DNA from: Roseibium sp. MMSF_3412
Lineage (GTDB): Bacteria; Pseudomonadota; Alphaproteobacteria; Rhizobiales; Stappiaceae
Assembly: GCF_030733265.1 (NCBI RefSeq)
Contig: NZ_JASHJI010000018.1
Coordinates: forward strand, 1-64,000
Length of the DNA stretch: 64,000 bases
Direction: 5' to 3'
Shown: positions 7,538 through 15,767 of the stretch, one piece after another
Layout of the letters: each line of letters opens with the position of its first letter
How positions within the stretch are numbered: the stretch's first letter is position 1
Notes under the pieces: generated by a model
Seen by the model: the letters and a program-made list of their open reading frames with translations, nothing else
The model's database searches: none
Told to the model about the DNA's origin: nothing
Translations under genes and position numbers: made by a program

Positions 7538-9499
7538 CTATTCAAACACAAGGCTGAGGGCCGGAATGAAGGTGAGCAGCAACGTAACGATCGTCATCAT
7601 GACCACGAACGGAAATGTGCCGATGAAGATGTCGCCAAGCGTGGTGTTCTTGTCCGAGATGGTCGCCTTGACCACGTAGACCGTCAGTCCGAAAGGCGGC
7701 GTCAGGAGACCGATCTCCACGGCGATCACGGTGACGATGCCGAACCAGATCAGGTCGCCGCCAAGCCCGGTGACGATGGGCAGCGACAGCGGCAGAAGGA
7801 TCAGCATGATCGAGGTGGAATCGAGGATCATGCCCATGACGATCACCAGGAGCAGGTAGATCATCATGAAACCCATCAGTCCGAGCCCGGCATCGGAGAA
7901 CAGCAGGGTGATCTCCTGCGGGATCGTCGACAGCGTCAGCATCCTGGAATACATCGACGCGGCGATGATCAGAAGGAGGATCGAGACGGACACCAGACCG
8001 GTGTCGACCAGGACCTTCCAGAACCGGGCCCAGGTCAGGCTGCCCTTGGCAACGGCGACCGCTATGGAGGCAGCAGCTCCTGCCGCGCCCGCTTCCGTCG
8101 GTGTGAAGAAGCCGGAATAGATGCCGCCGAGCACGATGATGACGAGCACGGTGATCGGGATCAGCTTGACGACGGCAGTGCCCCAGGTTTCGCCCTCGAT
8201 CACGGCTGGCCGGTCGCTTTGCATCACCATCTTGGGCCGGAAGCGGGCCATCAGGTAGATCCCGACACCGAAGACCAGCGCCAGGAGGATGCCCGGCACG
8301 ATGGCAGCGAGGAAAAGCGCGCCGACGGACTGTTCCGCCAGAACGCCGTAGATGATCAGTAGCAGACTTGGCGGGATCAGCATGCCGAGGACAGAAGATC
8401 CGGCGACCACCCCGAGCGCGAAGCGATTGTTATAGCCGTTGGCCACCATCTGCGGCACCGCGACCCGTGAGAACACAGCCGCCGAGGCGATGGAAATGCC
8501 GGTGATCGAGGCAAAAACGGCGTTGGCGGCAACGGTCGCCATGCCCAGGCCGCCCCGGATCTTCTGCAGCATCCAGGCAGCGACCCGATAGGCATCGCGG
8601 CCGATATCCGCCGTGTCGACGATCAGGCCCATGAGGACGAAAAGCGGCACGACGCCGAACAGATAACGGTTGATGGCCCCGTCCGCGGCCAGTGCCAGCG
8701 AGCGCATCGCGACATTCGGATTGTCGCGGATCAGCCAGATGCCGAGGAAGCTGAGCAGGATAAGAACGACCGCGATATGCGCGCCGGAGAAGATCAGCAT
8801 CAGCATGAAGAAGATGGCGGCGACACCGATCTCGATCCGTCCGAGATCTGCAAAAAACACCCCGTAACCGAGTATCAGCAGAAGCGCGAACCCGATCAGG
8901 ATGGGCAGACCCTTGGGCGGCAGATCGACGGAGTGGCGGATTGTGAGGGGTTCCACGCGCGAGGCATTCAGGATTTCCTTCACATCGGTGAGCACCTGCG
9001 TTGCAAAGGCGAGACATGTCAGGATCGAGCCACCGAAAAGGCAGGCCTTGATCGGCCAGACAGGCGCGGTGAAAACGCCCTGCGCACCGAAAAACTCGTT
9101 CTCGATCCAGGCATCCACGAGCTTCGGCCATGTGCCCCAGGCGATCAGGGCGAAGACAAAAATGCCCGCGAGATGAAAGAACACGCGCATGACGGCGGCT
9201 GCGAAGGGCCTGTGCTCTTCGATACTGCCGATGAGAATGTCGGTGCGGGTCATGCGCCCGCTCATGACGGTGTGACCTGCCTGCAGAAAAACGATGGCAA
9301 CGATGGAGTTGGCAACGATTTCCGCAACGCCCTGAACGGGCGAATTGAAAAATGTGCGGCCGATGATGTCCGAGCAGATCAGCAGCATCAGGCAGAAGAT
9401 CCAGATCGACGCGGCCGCACTGACGGCGCCGGTGAGCGAGGAGACCCCGTTCACCGTCCGGTCGGCGCCGTGGCGGAATTGTCTTGATGTGATCGCCAC
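7538..9499 (-). CDS. TRAP transporter, fused small and large permease (DctQ-DctM)
   Basis: This 653-residue inner-membrane protein combines a DctQ domain with about four helices (residues 30-185) and a DctM carrier domain (about 195-650) with the usual long series of hydrophobic segments and PPSLLLIIYG, TPTEAGAAGA and LTPPFGLTVYV motifs. Together with the DctP protein encoded upstream it would form a sodium-coupled high-affinity importer for an organic acid. Start is GTG at 9499 with GGAGGG upstream. It lies 14 bases from dctP and 8 bases from the terminal YciI gene. The substrate is unknown; operon context suggests an aromatic acid or phenol derivative. Confidence 0.93.
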   Translation of the reverse strand: MAITSRQFRHGADRTVNGVSSLTGAVSAAASIWIFCLMLLICSDIIGRTFFNSPVQGVAEIVANSIVAIVFLQAGHTVMSGRMTRTDILIGSIEEHRPFAAAVMRVFFHLAGIFVFALIAWGTWPKLVDAWIENEFFGAQGVFTAPVWPIKACLFGGSILTCLAFATQVLTDVKEILNASRVEPLTIRHSVDLPPKGLPILIGFALLLILGYGVFFADLGRIEIGVAAIFFMLMLIFSGAHIAVVLILLSFLGIWLIRDNPNVAMRSLALAADGAINRYLFGVVPLFVLMGLIVDTADIGRDAYRVAAWMLQKIRGGLGMATVAANAVFASITGISIASAAVFSRVAVPQMVANGYNNRFALGVVAGSSVLGMLIPPSLLLIIYGVLAEQSVGALFLAAIVPGILLALVFGVGIYLMARFRPKMVMQSDRPAVIEGETWGTAVVKLIPITVLVIIVLGGIYSGFFTPTEAGAAGAAASIAVAVAKGSLTWARFWKVLVDTGLVSVSILLLIIAASMYSRMLTLSTIPQEITLLFSDAGLGLMGFMMIYLLLVIVMGMILDSTSIMLILLPLSLPIVTGLGGDLIWFGIVTVIAVEIGLLTPPFGLTVYVVKATISDKNTTLGDIFIGTFPFVVMMTIVTLLLTFIPALSLVFE

Positions 9500-9513
9500 G
9501 GCGAGCCCTCCGC

Positions 9514-10566
9514 TTATTTCTGCGTCCAGTCGATGCGCGGCTCGAGGCCCGCATCACGCACCTTGGCCATGTAGGCCTGCAGCACATCTTCAGCGCCTTT
9601 GGAGGCATTGGCGTCGGACCAGTCCTTGGCAAGATTGGGAAGACCGTCGGACCAGGCCGTGACTTCCTCGGCCGGCAAGGTCGTTACGGTCGCGCCGGCC
9701 TCCGGCAGTTTTGCGAGGAAGTTTTCATAGCGCTGCATCACCTCTTCGGCGTGGGCCACGGTGTATTCCTCACCAAGCTCCGTCAGCACCTTGCGCACAT
9801 CGTCAGAAAGCCCGTCCCAGACATCCTTGTTGATGCCGAGACCACCGGTCATCTGCGCCCCGATCCCCACAAGCGTCACGTAGGGAGCGACCTCGTAATG
9901 CTTGTTCGGAAACGCGCCGGTGATGATGACCACCATGCCGTCGGCAACGCCGGTCTGGATCTGGTTGTAGTAGGTCGGCAGTGCCCCGTTCACCGGAACC
10001 GCGCCCAGATGCTTGATCCAGTTGGCAGACGGGCCGGGTGCCAGGATCTTGCGGCCTTCCAGGTCCTTCAGGGAATTCACCGGAAAATTCGTCAGAAGGT
10101 GGTAGGTTTCCACACCGCTGGCCCCGAGGAAAACGACATTCTGATCGTCCCAGGCCTTTTGCAGTGCGGGCAGTTCGCGGTGCAGTTCATTCATGATCTG
10201 CAGCGTCGCCACAAGATCGTCGGACACGAACGGCGTGAAATAGGTCATGTTCTGGAGCGGCATCTTGGAGCCTTCCCAGAGCGTGCCGACCCAGCCGGCA
10301 TCGGTCAGACCGTCACCGACGGCTTCAAGCGTGTCCTTGAAGCCGTAGAGCGATCCGCCATAGGCTTCGGTCCACTCGATCCGGTCATCCGATCCCATCG
10401 CCTCCAGGCGCTTGTTGGATTCGCCGACCACCAGCGTGGACAGCTGGCCCACCCAGGGCAACACGGTTGGATGGCTGGAAGCCATGGTCAGGTTGTAGGT
10501 TTCGGCTTGCGCCGGTGCTGTGGCTGCCGCCACAACAAGGCTGAGTGCAGCTATCATGCGTTTCAT
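9514..10566 (-). CDS. dctP: TRAP transporter substrate-binding protein (DctP family)
   Basis: A 350-residue periplasmic protein with a clear Sec signal peptide (MKRMIAALSLVVAAATAPAQA) and the DctP fold signatures, including GRKI near residue 180 and the ANWIKHLGAVPVNG segment where family members place the ligand-binding residues. The ATG at 10566 has GGGAGG upstream and was preferred over an in-frame codon 15 bases earlier. It pairs with the fused permease immediately downstream. The DctP subfamily cannot be matched to a ligand by eye. Confidence 0.92.
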   Translation of the reverse strand: MKRMIAALSLVVAAATAPAQAETYNLTMASSHPTVLPWVGQLSTLVVGESNKRLEAMGSDDRIEWTEAYGGSLYGFKDTLEAVGDGLTDAGWVGTLWEGSKMPLQNMTYFTPFVSDDLVATLQIMNELHRELPALQKAWDDQNVVFLGASGVETYHLLTNFPVNSLKDLEGRKILAPGPSANWIKHLGAVPVNGALPTYYNQIQTGVADGMVVIITGAFPNKHYEVAPYVTLVGIGAQMTGGLGINKDVWDGLSDDVRKVLTELGEEYTVAHAEEVMQRYENFLAKLPEAGATVTTLPAEEVTAWSDGLPNLAKDWSDANASKGAEDVLQAYMAKVRDAGLEPRIDWTQK

Positions 10567-10591
10567 CGTTGTTCCTCCCAAATAGCGGTCA

Positions 10592-10984
10592 TCAGGAGAC
10601 CGCGTGGCGTCCTGTCGAGAAATTCACCTCGACCGTGATCCGGCCTTCGTTGAGCAGCCAGGGCCGGATCGTGAAACTGCGCGCACCCGAGGAATGCATC
10701 GGGTCCGTCTCGGCGATCTCTCTCGCGTGGGCGAGGTTGTCGGCACGTATGATCACCATGCCTTCGCCGTTCCAGGTGTGTTCGTCATCGGCCCAGAAGG
10801 GACCGGCGCCGAGCATGATGCCTCGCTGTTCCAGGTCGACCTGGAACTTCAGGTGCTCTTCGATGTTTTCCATGACCGGCCCCATGCCGTTGGTCGGGCT
10901 GGTGAAGACGACGAAGAGCTGCTTTTGCAGCATCCCCGCCGAGGCTTTCAGGATGTCGTCCTTGGTGATGTGCGGGCCTGACAT
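10592..10984 (-). CDS. YciI-like protein, second copy
   Basis: This 130-residue protein contains a YciI-type core (about residues 22-115) with a conserved His in the EEHLKFQ segment and the GAGPFWADD loop. It differs from the shorter YciI protein at the operon end by an N-terminal extension and low overall similarity, so the two are unlikely to be redundant. It has a strong ribosome site (AGGAGG) ahead of the ATG at 10984. Function is unknown; the context suggests isomerisation, elimination or protection of a reactive ring-cleavage intermediate. Confidence 0.75.
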   Translation of the reverse strand: MSGPHITKDDILKASAGMLQKQLFVVFTSPTNGMGPVMENIEEHLKFQVDLEQRGIMLGAGPFWADDEHTWNGEGMVIIRADNLAHAREIAETDPMHSSGARSFTIRPWLLNEGRITVEVNFSTGRHAVS

Positions 10985-10996
10985 TGCATGATCCTC

Positions 10997-11653
10997 CTAA
11001 AGTGTCTGGCAGACGTCGGCGTAGTCGAACCTTGGCAGCCGCCGGAAAATCTTCGACGTATCGGCGTAGCCGAGGTTCACCAGAAAATTCGATTTGAGGG
11101 AGGTGCCATGGAAGAATTCCTCGTCCACCTTGTTGTTGTCGAAACCGGACATGGCCCCGACATCCAGCCCGACGGCTCTGGCGGCGAGCATGAAATAGGC
11201 ACCCTGCAGCGTCCCGTTCCGGAAGGCGTTCACCTGAGCCGCCGTCGAGTTGTTTCGGAAGATGTCCTGGGCACCCGGGTTCGGCGGGAACAGCTTGGGC
11301 AGTTCTTCCCAGAAGTTGAGGTCATAGGCGATGATCGCCGTCACCGGTGCGGTGCGCATCTTGGGCCTGTTGGCTTCCATCAGGCAGGGTTCCAGCCGGT
11401 CCTTAGCCTCCTCCGAGCGGATGAATAGCACCCGCATAGGCTGCTGGTTCATGGACGTCGGACCCATTTTTGCGATGTCATAGAGCGCATGAAGTGTCTC
11501 TTCGGACACATCGCGGTTTTGCCAGCCGTAATGGGTGCGGGCGGCAGTGAACAGAAGCTCGAGGGTGGTCGGGTCCGCTGCGTGTTCCATCACCTGGAAG
11601 GCACGGGCGGCCTCTCTGGCTTCTGCGTGGGCGGCTTCGAAGGGATCGCTCAT
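10997..11653 (-). CDS. Nitroreductase family protein, RutE/malonic semialdehyde reductase-like
   Basis: This 218-residue flavoprotein of the nitroreductase fold matches the RutE/HadB branch along its length: ARTHYGWQNRDVSEETL near residue 34, MGPTSMNQQP for FMN contacts, and GAMSGFDNNKVD in the C-terminal half. RutE reduces malonic semialdehyde to 3-hydroxypropionate in pyrimidine degradation; no other rut gene is present here. In this operon it could reduce a quinone, nitro group or small aldehyde formed from the aromatic substrate. The ATG at 11653 was chosen because upstream in-frame sequence overlaps the BKACE gene and does not resemble the family. Confidence 0.85.
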   Translation of the reverse strand: MSDPFEAAHAEAREAARAFQVMEHAADPTTLELLFTAARTHYGWQNRDVSEETLHALYDIAKMGPTSMNQQPMRVLFIRSEEAKDRLEPCLMEANRPKMRTAPVTAIIAYDLNFWEELPKLFPPNPGAQDIFRNNSTAAQVNAFRNGTLQGAYFMLAARAVGLDVGAMSGFDNNKVDEEFFHGTSLKSNFLVNLGYADTSKIFRRLPRFDYADVCQTL

Positions 11654-11672
11654 TGAAAGGGTCCTGGGTGTT

Positions 11673-12509
11673 TCATGGGGTGTGTTGAGAAAGGCCGAGC
11701 AGAGTGCGGGCCTCGGAAGCCGTTGCGACCGGCCGGTCATTCGCCGCACAGATCTCCGCCGTTCGCTTGACGAGGGCGGCGTTCGACGGCGCGAGCCGGT
11801 CCCGGTCGAGACGGATATTGTCCTCAAGCCCGGTGCGGGCATGGCCGCCGGCGGCAATCGACCATTCGTTCAGGGTGATCTGGCTCGCACCGATACCGGC
11901 GGCGCACCATTCGGCATCCGGCATCAGGCGTTCGACTGTTTTCACGTAGTAGTCGAATACGTGTTTGTCCGCGGGCATGGCGTTCTTCACGCCCATGACG
12001 AACTGGATGTAGATGTTGCCCGGGATGCGTCCGTCGCGGTTCATTGCCGCCGCCTGGTGGATATGGCTGAGGTCGAACGCCTCGATCTCCGGCTTGACGT
12101 CGTGGGTCTTCATTTCCCCGGCCAGCCAGTCGACGAGGTCCGGCGCGTTTTCATAGACGCGGGTCGGGAAATTATTCGAGCCGACCGAGAGCGAGGCCAT
12201 GTCCGGTTTCAGCGGCAGCATGCCGCCGCGTTCCTTGCCCGCGCCGGACCGGCCGCCGGTGGAGAACTGGATGATCATGCCGGGGCAGTGCTTTTCCAGG
12301 CCTTCCTTGAGGCGGGCGAATTTTTCCGGATCGGAACTCGGGGTCTGATCGTCATTGCGCACATGCGCATGACAGATCGTTGCCCCGGCCTCGAACGCCT
12401 CCTGGGCGCTTTCGACCTGCTCGGAAACCGTGATCGGCACGGCCGGATTGTGCTCCTTGCGCGGCAGGGAGCCGGTGATCGCGACGCAGATGATGCAGGG
12501 CTTGGACAT
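11673..12509 (-). CDS. BKACE (beta-keto acid cleavage enzyme, DUF849)
   Basis: BKACE enzymes condense a beta-keto acid with acetyl-CoA and release acetoacetate plus a new acyl-CoA, using a bound metal ion. The 278-residue protein has the N-terminal strand CIICVAITGSLP, metal-binding His47 and His49 in CHAHVRN, and IQFVMGVKNAMPA. Some characterised BKACEs accept 3-oxoadipate, giving succinyl-CoA and acetoacetate. That fits this operon, where maleylacetate reductase would supply 3-oxoadipate and no 3-oxoadipate CoA-transferase or thiolase is encoded. The ATG at 12509 lies 1 base after the upstream dioxygenase stop, so the two genes are probably translated together. Confidence 0.9.
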   Translation of the reverse strand: MSKPCIICVAITGSLPRKEHNPAVPITVSEQVESAQEAFEAGATICHAHVRNDDQTPSSDPEKFARLKEGLEKHCPGMIIQFSTGGRSGAGKERGGMLPLKPDMASLSVGSNNFPTRVYENAPDLVDWLAGEMKTHDVKPEIEAFDLSHIHQAAAMNRDGRIPGNIYIQFVMGVKNAMPADKHVFDYYVKTVERLMPDAEWCAAGIGASQITLNEWSIAAGGHARTGLEDNIRLDRDRLAPSNAALVKRTAEICAANDRPVATASEARTLLGLSQHTP

Positions 12510-12510
12510 C

Positions 12511-13398
12511 TTACGCCTTCTTCGGTGCCAGCACGAAATCGAATTCCACGTCCCAGAAAGAGGGCCCGCTGAAGCCGGCCTCCCGGGTCTTTTCCGGGTC
12601 CTCGATCTTGCGGAAGTCAGCAATCAGGCTTTTCTTCACGCCGAAGACGCTGTCGGAATCGATATATTCGTCGTCCGGGTCGAAGATATGCGTGGTCAGC
12701 TCGTCGTAGCCGTCCTTGGACACGATGTAGTGAAGGTGAGCCGGCCGGAACGGGTGCCGTCCAAGCCGGTTGAGCATGTCGCCGACGGGGCCGTCTGCCG
12801 GGATCGAGTAATGCTTCGGCTTGACCGCCCGGAACCAGTATTTGCCGTCTGGTCCGGTCCGGAACACGCCGCGCAGGTTGAATTCCGGCTGGATGCCCTT
12901 CTGCTGGACGTCGTAAAAACCTTCGTCATTGGCCTGCCAGACATCGATCTTCACCCCTTCCATCGGGTTGCCGTCGATATCCTTGACCATGCCGCGCACC
13001 AGAAGGTCTTCGCCTTTCTCGTCGAGGCAGATGTTGTGGCCCATCTCGTATTCCGGGGCATCGCCCAGGTGGAACGGGCCGAGGACGGTGTTTTCCGAGG
13101 CTCCCGTCGGACGGCGCGAGTTGACCGCATCCACCAGCATGGAGACGCCGAGCACATCGGACAGGAGGATGAACTCCTGGCGCCAGTCATCGCATTTATG
13201 GCCCGTCGCCGTCAGGAACTGGATGGCCTTGAACCATTCCTCCTGCGTCGGCTCGATCTCCTTGACCGCCTCGTGCAGCTTGCGCGTTACGACTTCCATG
13301 ATTTCCTTGAGGCGCGGGTCGCTGGCGTTCTTGTTGCGGCCCGTGACCACTTCCGCAGAGTTTTCTTCGGTGAAATAACCAAGTTCGTGAGCTTCCAT
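12511..13398 (-). CDS. Intradiol ring-cleavage dioxygenase, hydroxyquinol 1,2-dioxygenase type (copy 1)
   Basis: This non-haem Fe(III) dioxygenase would cleave hydroxyquinol (benzene-1,2,4-triol) to maleylacetate. The 295-residue chain has the alpha-helical N-terminal dimerisation region and a beta-sandwich core. All four iron ligands are seen: Tyr162 (GFYD), Tyr197 (KHYSIP), His221 and His223 (RPAHLHY), nearly the numbering known for hydroxyquinol 1,2-dioxygenase. The ATG at 13398 follows AAGGAGAG. A second, clearly diverged paralogue is the first gene of the same operon, so the two may differ in ring substituents accepted. Catechol or a substituted catechol as substrate cannot be excluded. 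Confidence 0.92.
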   Translation of the reverse strand: MEAHELGYFTEENSAEVVTGRNKNASDPRLKEIMEVVTRKLHEAVKEIEPTQEEWFKAIQFLTATGHKCDDWRQEFILLSDVLGVSMLVDAVNSRRPTGASENTVLGPFHLGDAPEYEMGHNICLDEKGEDLLVRGMVKDIDGNPMEGVKIDVWQANDEGFYDVQQKGIQPEFNLRGVFRTGPDGKYWFRAVKPKHYSIPADGPVGDMLNRLGRHPFRPAHLHYIVSKDGYDELTTHIFDPDDEYIDSDSVFGVKKSLIADFRKIEDPEKTREAGFSGPSFWDVEFDFVLAPKKA

Positions 13399-13408
13399 CG
13401 GGCTCTCC

Positions 13409-15166
13409 TTAGCGTGCAAGAATTTTGGAAAAGACGCGCCGGAGATCTCCGGCGGGATCGCTGGTCAACCCCGTGCTGCGCCAGGCGACGTGCTGATCCG
13501 GGCGCACCAGAACGCAGCCCTTGTCGCTGACTTCACGTGCCCGCGCCCAATCACCGGTGTGATCGACGTATTTCCGGCGCGGACCGATCACGTGCACGAC
13601 GACGTTGAGGCCAAACTCCGCACCAACCGACCTGGCGGTTTCTTCCCAGGCTTCGCCGCCGATGCCGGTGAAGAGGGTGAAGGTTCCGCCACCGCACAGG
13701 TCAAGCGTCGAGAACTTGTCACCGCTGTCGTGATCGAACAGCCAGCAATGGGGAATGCGGGCTCCGGGCCATGTGGTTGCCTGGTAGTGAAGTTCGGCAT
13801 CACGTTCGAATGCCGGTTCCGGCTGGCCATCCGTTTCGATCGCGCTCGATTTGTAGCGCTGGTTCATTTCCACGCCATGGGCGTCGAACTCGTACTTCTT
13901 GAAGGCGATCGCCTTGCGGATGGCTTCGCGTTGGGTCTCGGCGGCATCGGTGCTGTCGCAGCGGGCAACCAGGTTCTGCTGCATGACTTCCGGATCGACG
14001 CCTTCGCCCATGCCGAGCGCTTCGAAGATCGGGCCGAACTCGGCAATGGACTGGTTGGCACGCGTCACGATCTGTCTGGCGACCGGCGCCCGTTCGACGC
14101 TGTAGCTGTCAAGCAGCGCTTCGCCTGCCTGACCCTTCAGAACCGCCGCAAGTTTCCACGCGAGGTTGAAACTGTCCTGAATGGACGTGTTGGATCCGAG
14201 GCCGTTCGACGGCGGATGCCGGTGCGCCGCGTCGCCCATGATGAACACGCGGTCCTTCTGCATGTGCGTCGCGTACATGTTGTTGACGGTCCAGGTGTTC
14301 GCCGAGATCAGCTCGATCGTGAGATCCGGATCGCCCACCAGCTGGCGGGCAACGTCGGTCGCCATGGCTTCATCGACTTCCGGAGCCGGCTGGTTGATGT
14401 CGTAGCCCCAGACAATCAGCCACTCGTTCCAGGGACGCACCATCCTGACAAGACCCATGCCGATGCCGCCGACATCCGCACCGGGCTGCATGATCCAATA
14501 AAGAACGGATGGTCTGTGCGCGACATATTTGGACAGGTCCGCCCTGAACAGAATGTTCATCGATCCGCCGACACCCATCTTGCCCTCGAAAGGCAGTCCG
14601 GCATGTTCGGCAACAAGGGAATTGCCGCCATCGGCACCGACAAGATACTTCGAACGGACGGTGAATTCCTTTCCCGACAACCGGTCGAGGCACGTGGTGG
14701 TGACACCTTCCGCGTCCTGTTCGTGGGAAAGGTACTGGGACGACATGCGCGCCTGGGTTCCCCGCGAACAGGCCGTCTTGAACAGAAGCGGCTCCATGAA
14801 GGTTTGCGGCAGGTCGTTCATCATCGTGGGCGAGGCCATCAGGTGTTCCGCCTTGGACAGCGGATGGTTGCCCCAGCTTTTCATGCGGCCGATTTCCTCG
14901 CCTGCAAGGCTTTCGCAAAAGACGTTCTCGCCCATCAGTTCCTGATGCGCTGCGAACAGATAGGCTTCGTCCTCGACGTCGCGCCCGAGATCCCTGAGGA
15001 CCTCCATGGTGCGCTGATTGGTGATGTGCGCACGCGGCGTGTTGGCGAGCCAGCGATAGCGGTTGATCGCCATGTTTTCGATACCGTAGGTCGACAGAAG
15101 CGCCGCTGTTGCAGAGCCCGCCGGGCCGGTGCCGATGATCAGGACATCGGTGCTGAAATCAGCCAT
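13409..15166 (-). CDS. FAD-dependent aromatic hydroxylase (phenol/resorcinol hydroxylase-like)
   Basis: A 585-residue class A flavoprotein monooxygenase. It has the N-terminal FAD-binding GTGPAG at residues 12-17, the GADGG motif near 178-181 that contacts FAD and NAD(P)H, and the GDAAHRHPP motif at 311-319, then a C-terminal thioredoxin-like domain as in phenol hydroxylases. It looks like the 2,4-dichlorophenol 6-monooxygenase/resorcinol hydroxylase group. Ortho-hydroxylation of resorcinol or a related phenol would give hydroxyquinol for the adjacent dioxygenase. The ATG at 15166 has GGAGG at ideal distance. It is probably cytoplasmic; the exact phenol is not deducible. Confidence 0.92.
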   Translation of the reverse strand: MADFSTDVLIIGTGPAGSATAALLSTYGIENMAINRYRWLANTPRAHITNQRTMEVLRDLGRDVEDEAYLFAAHQELMGENVFCESLAGEEIGRMKSWGNHPLSKAEHLMASPTMMNDLPQTFMEPLLFKTACSRGTQARMSSQYLSHEQDAEGVTTTCLDRLSGKEFTVRSKYLVGADGGNSLVAEHAGLPFEGKMGVGGSMNILFRADLSKYVAHRPSVLYWIMQPGADVGGIGMGLVRMVRPWNEWLIVWGYDINQPAPEVDEAMATDVARQLVGDPDLTIELISANTWTVNNMYATHMQKDRVFIMGDAAHRHPPSNGLGSNTSIQDSFNLAWKLAAVLKGQAGEALLDSYSVERAPVARQIVTRANQSIAEFGPIFEALGMGEGVDPEVMQQNLVARCDSTDAAETQREAIRKAIAFKKYEFDAHGVEMNQRYKSSAIETDGQPEPAFERDAELHYQATTWPGARIPHCWLFDHDSGDKFSTLDLCGGGTFTLFTGIGGEAWEETARSVGAEFGLNVVVHVIGPRRKYVDHTGDWARAREVSDKGCVLVRPDQHVAWRSTGLTSDPAGDLRRVFSKILAR

Positions 15167-15187
15167 TTGTCTTTCCTCCAAAATCGA

Positions 15188-15766
15188 TCAGGACCGGGGA
15201 TCCCAGAGGCGCGCCTCGAAATCCGCCTCATAGGCCTTGCCGTCCGGGTAACTCACAAGTTCAAGCTGCATGCCCCAGGGGGCGAGGAAATAGACCCAGG
15301 TTTCACCGGCGGACGGGCCCTCGCTCATCGTCGTCGGCGCACCCAGCACCTCGATGCCCTTGTCCTGCAGGTAAGCGACCGCGCCATCCATGTCGGTGGT
15401 GTAGAAGGCGAGGTGATGCCCGCCGATGTCGGAGTTGCGCGGCGGCTCGTTTTTCTGGTCCGGTGCGGTGTACTGGAAGATTTCCAGGTTGGCGCCGTTC
15501 GCGCAGCGCACGAGCCGCATGGCCGGGATGGTCGCCTTCGGATCGACGTTGAGGTGATCTTCCATCCAGGTGCTGTCGCCGCCCGAAAAGGGGCCAAGCG
15601 GATAAAACGCCTGGCAGCCGAGCGTCCCGGTGAAAAACGTAACCGCCTGTTCCAGGTCAGGCACGGTGAAGCCGATATGATCCATGCCTTTCATGCCGGG
15701 CAGACCCTCGGCCGCCGCCATGGAACCGCTTGCGATCAGGCACAGGGCCGCAAGTGACTTTTTCAT
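15188..15766 (-). CDS. Exported VOC (glyoxalase/extradiol) family protein
   Basis: This 192-residue protein has an N-terminal signal peptide (MKKSLAALCLIASGSMAAAE) and one vicinal-oxygen-chelate unit of two repeats: MKGMDHIGFTVPDLEQAVTF (about 25-44) and GGHHLAFYTTDMDGAV (about 117-132). VOC proteins bind a divalent metal with His and Glu; His31, His119 and the Glu of MQLELVS are candidates. Most VOC enzymes are cytoplasmic, so a signal peptide is unusual. It lies between livM and the hydroxylase gene, suggesting a periplasmic step or binding role for the imported compound. Start chosen at ATG 15766 after GGGAGG. Confidence 0.85.
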   Translation of the reverse strand: MKKSLAALCLIASGSMAAAEGLPGMKGMDHIGFTVPDLEQAVTFFTGTLGCQAFYPLGPFSGGDSTWMEDHLNVDPKATIPAMRLVRCANGANLEIFQYTAPDQKNEPPRNSDIGGHHLAFYTTDMDGAVAYLQDKGIEVLGAPTTMSEGPSAGETWVYFLAPWGMQLELVSYPDGKAYEADFEARLWDPRS

Positions 15767-15767
15767 T

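Noticed and set aside
10997..11653. Nitroreductase as the missing dehydro-F420 reductase
   Set aside because: It matches the RutE/HadB branch throughout and belongs to the catabolic operon on the other strand, so it is a poor candidate for the FbiB C-terminal activity.
13490..15757. 755-codon plus-strand frame opposite the FAD hydroxylase
   Set aside because: Antisense shadow; no recognisable domain, while the minus strand encodes an intact flavoprotein.
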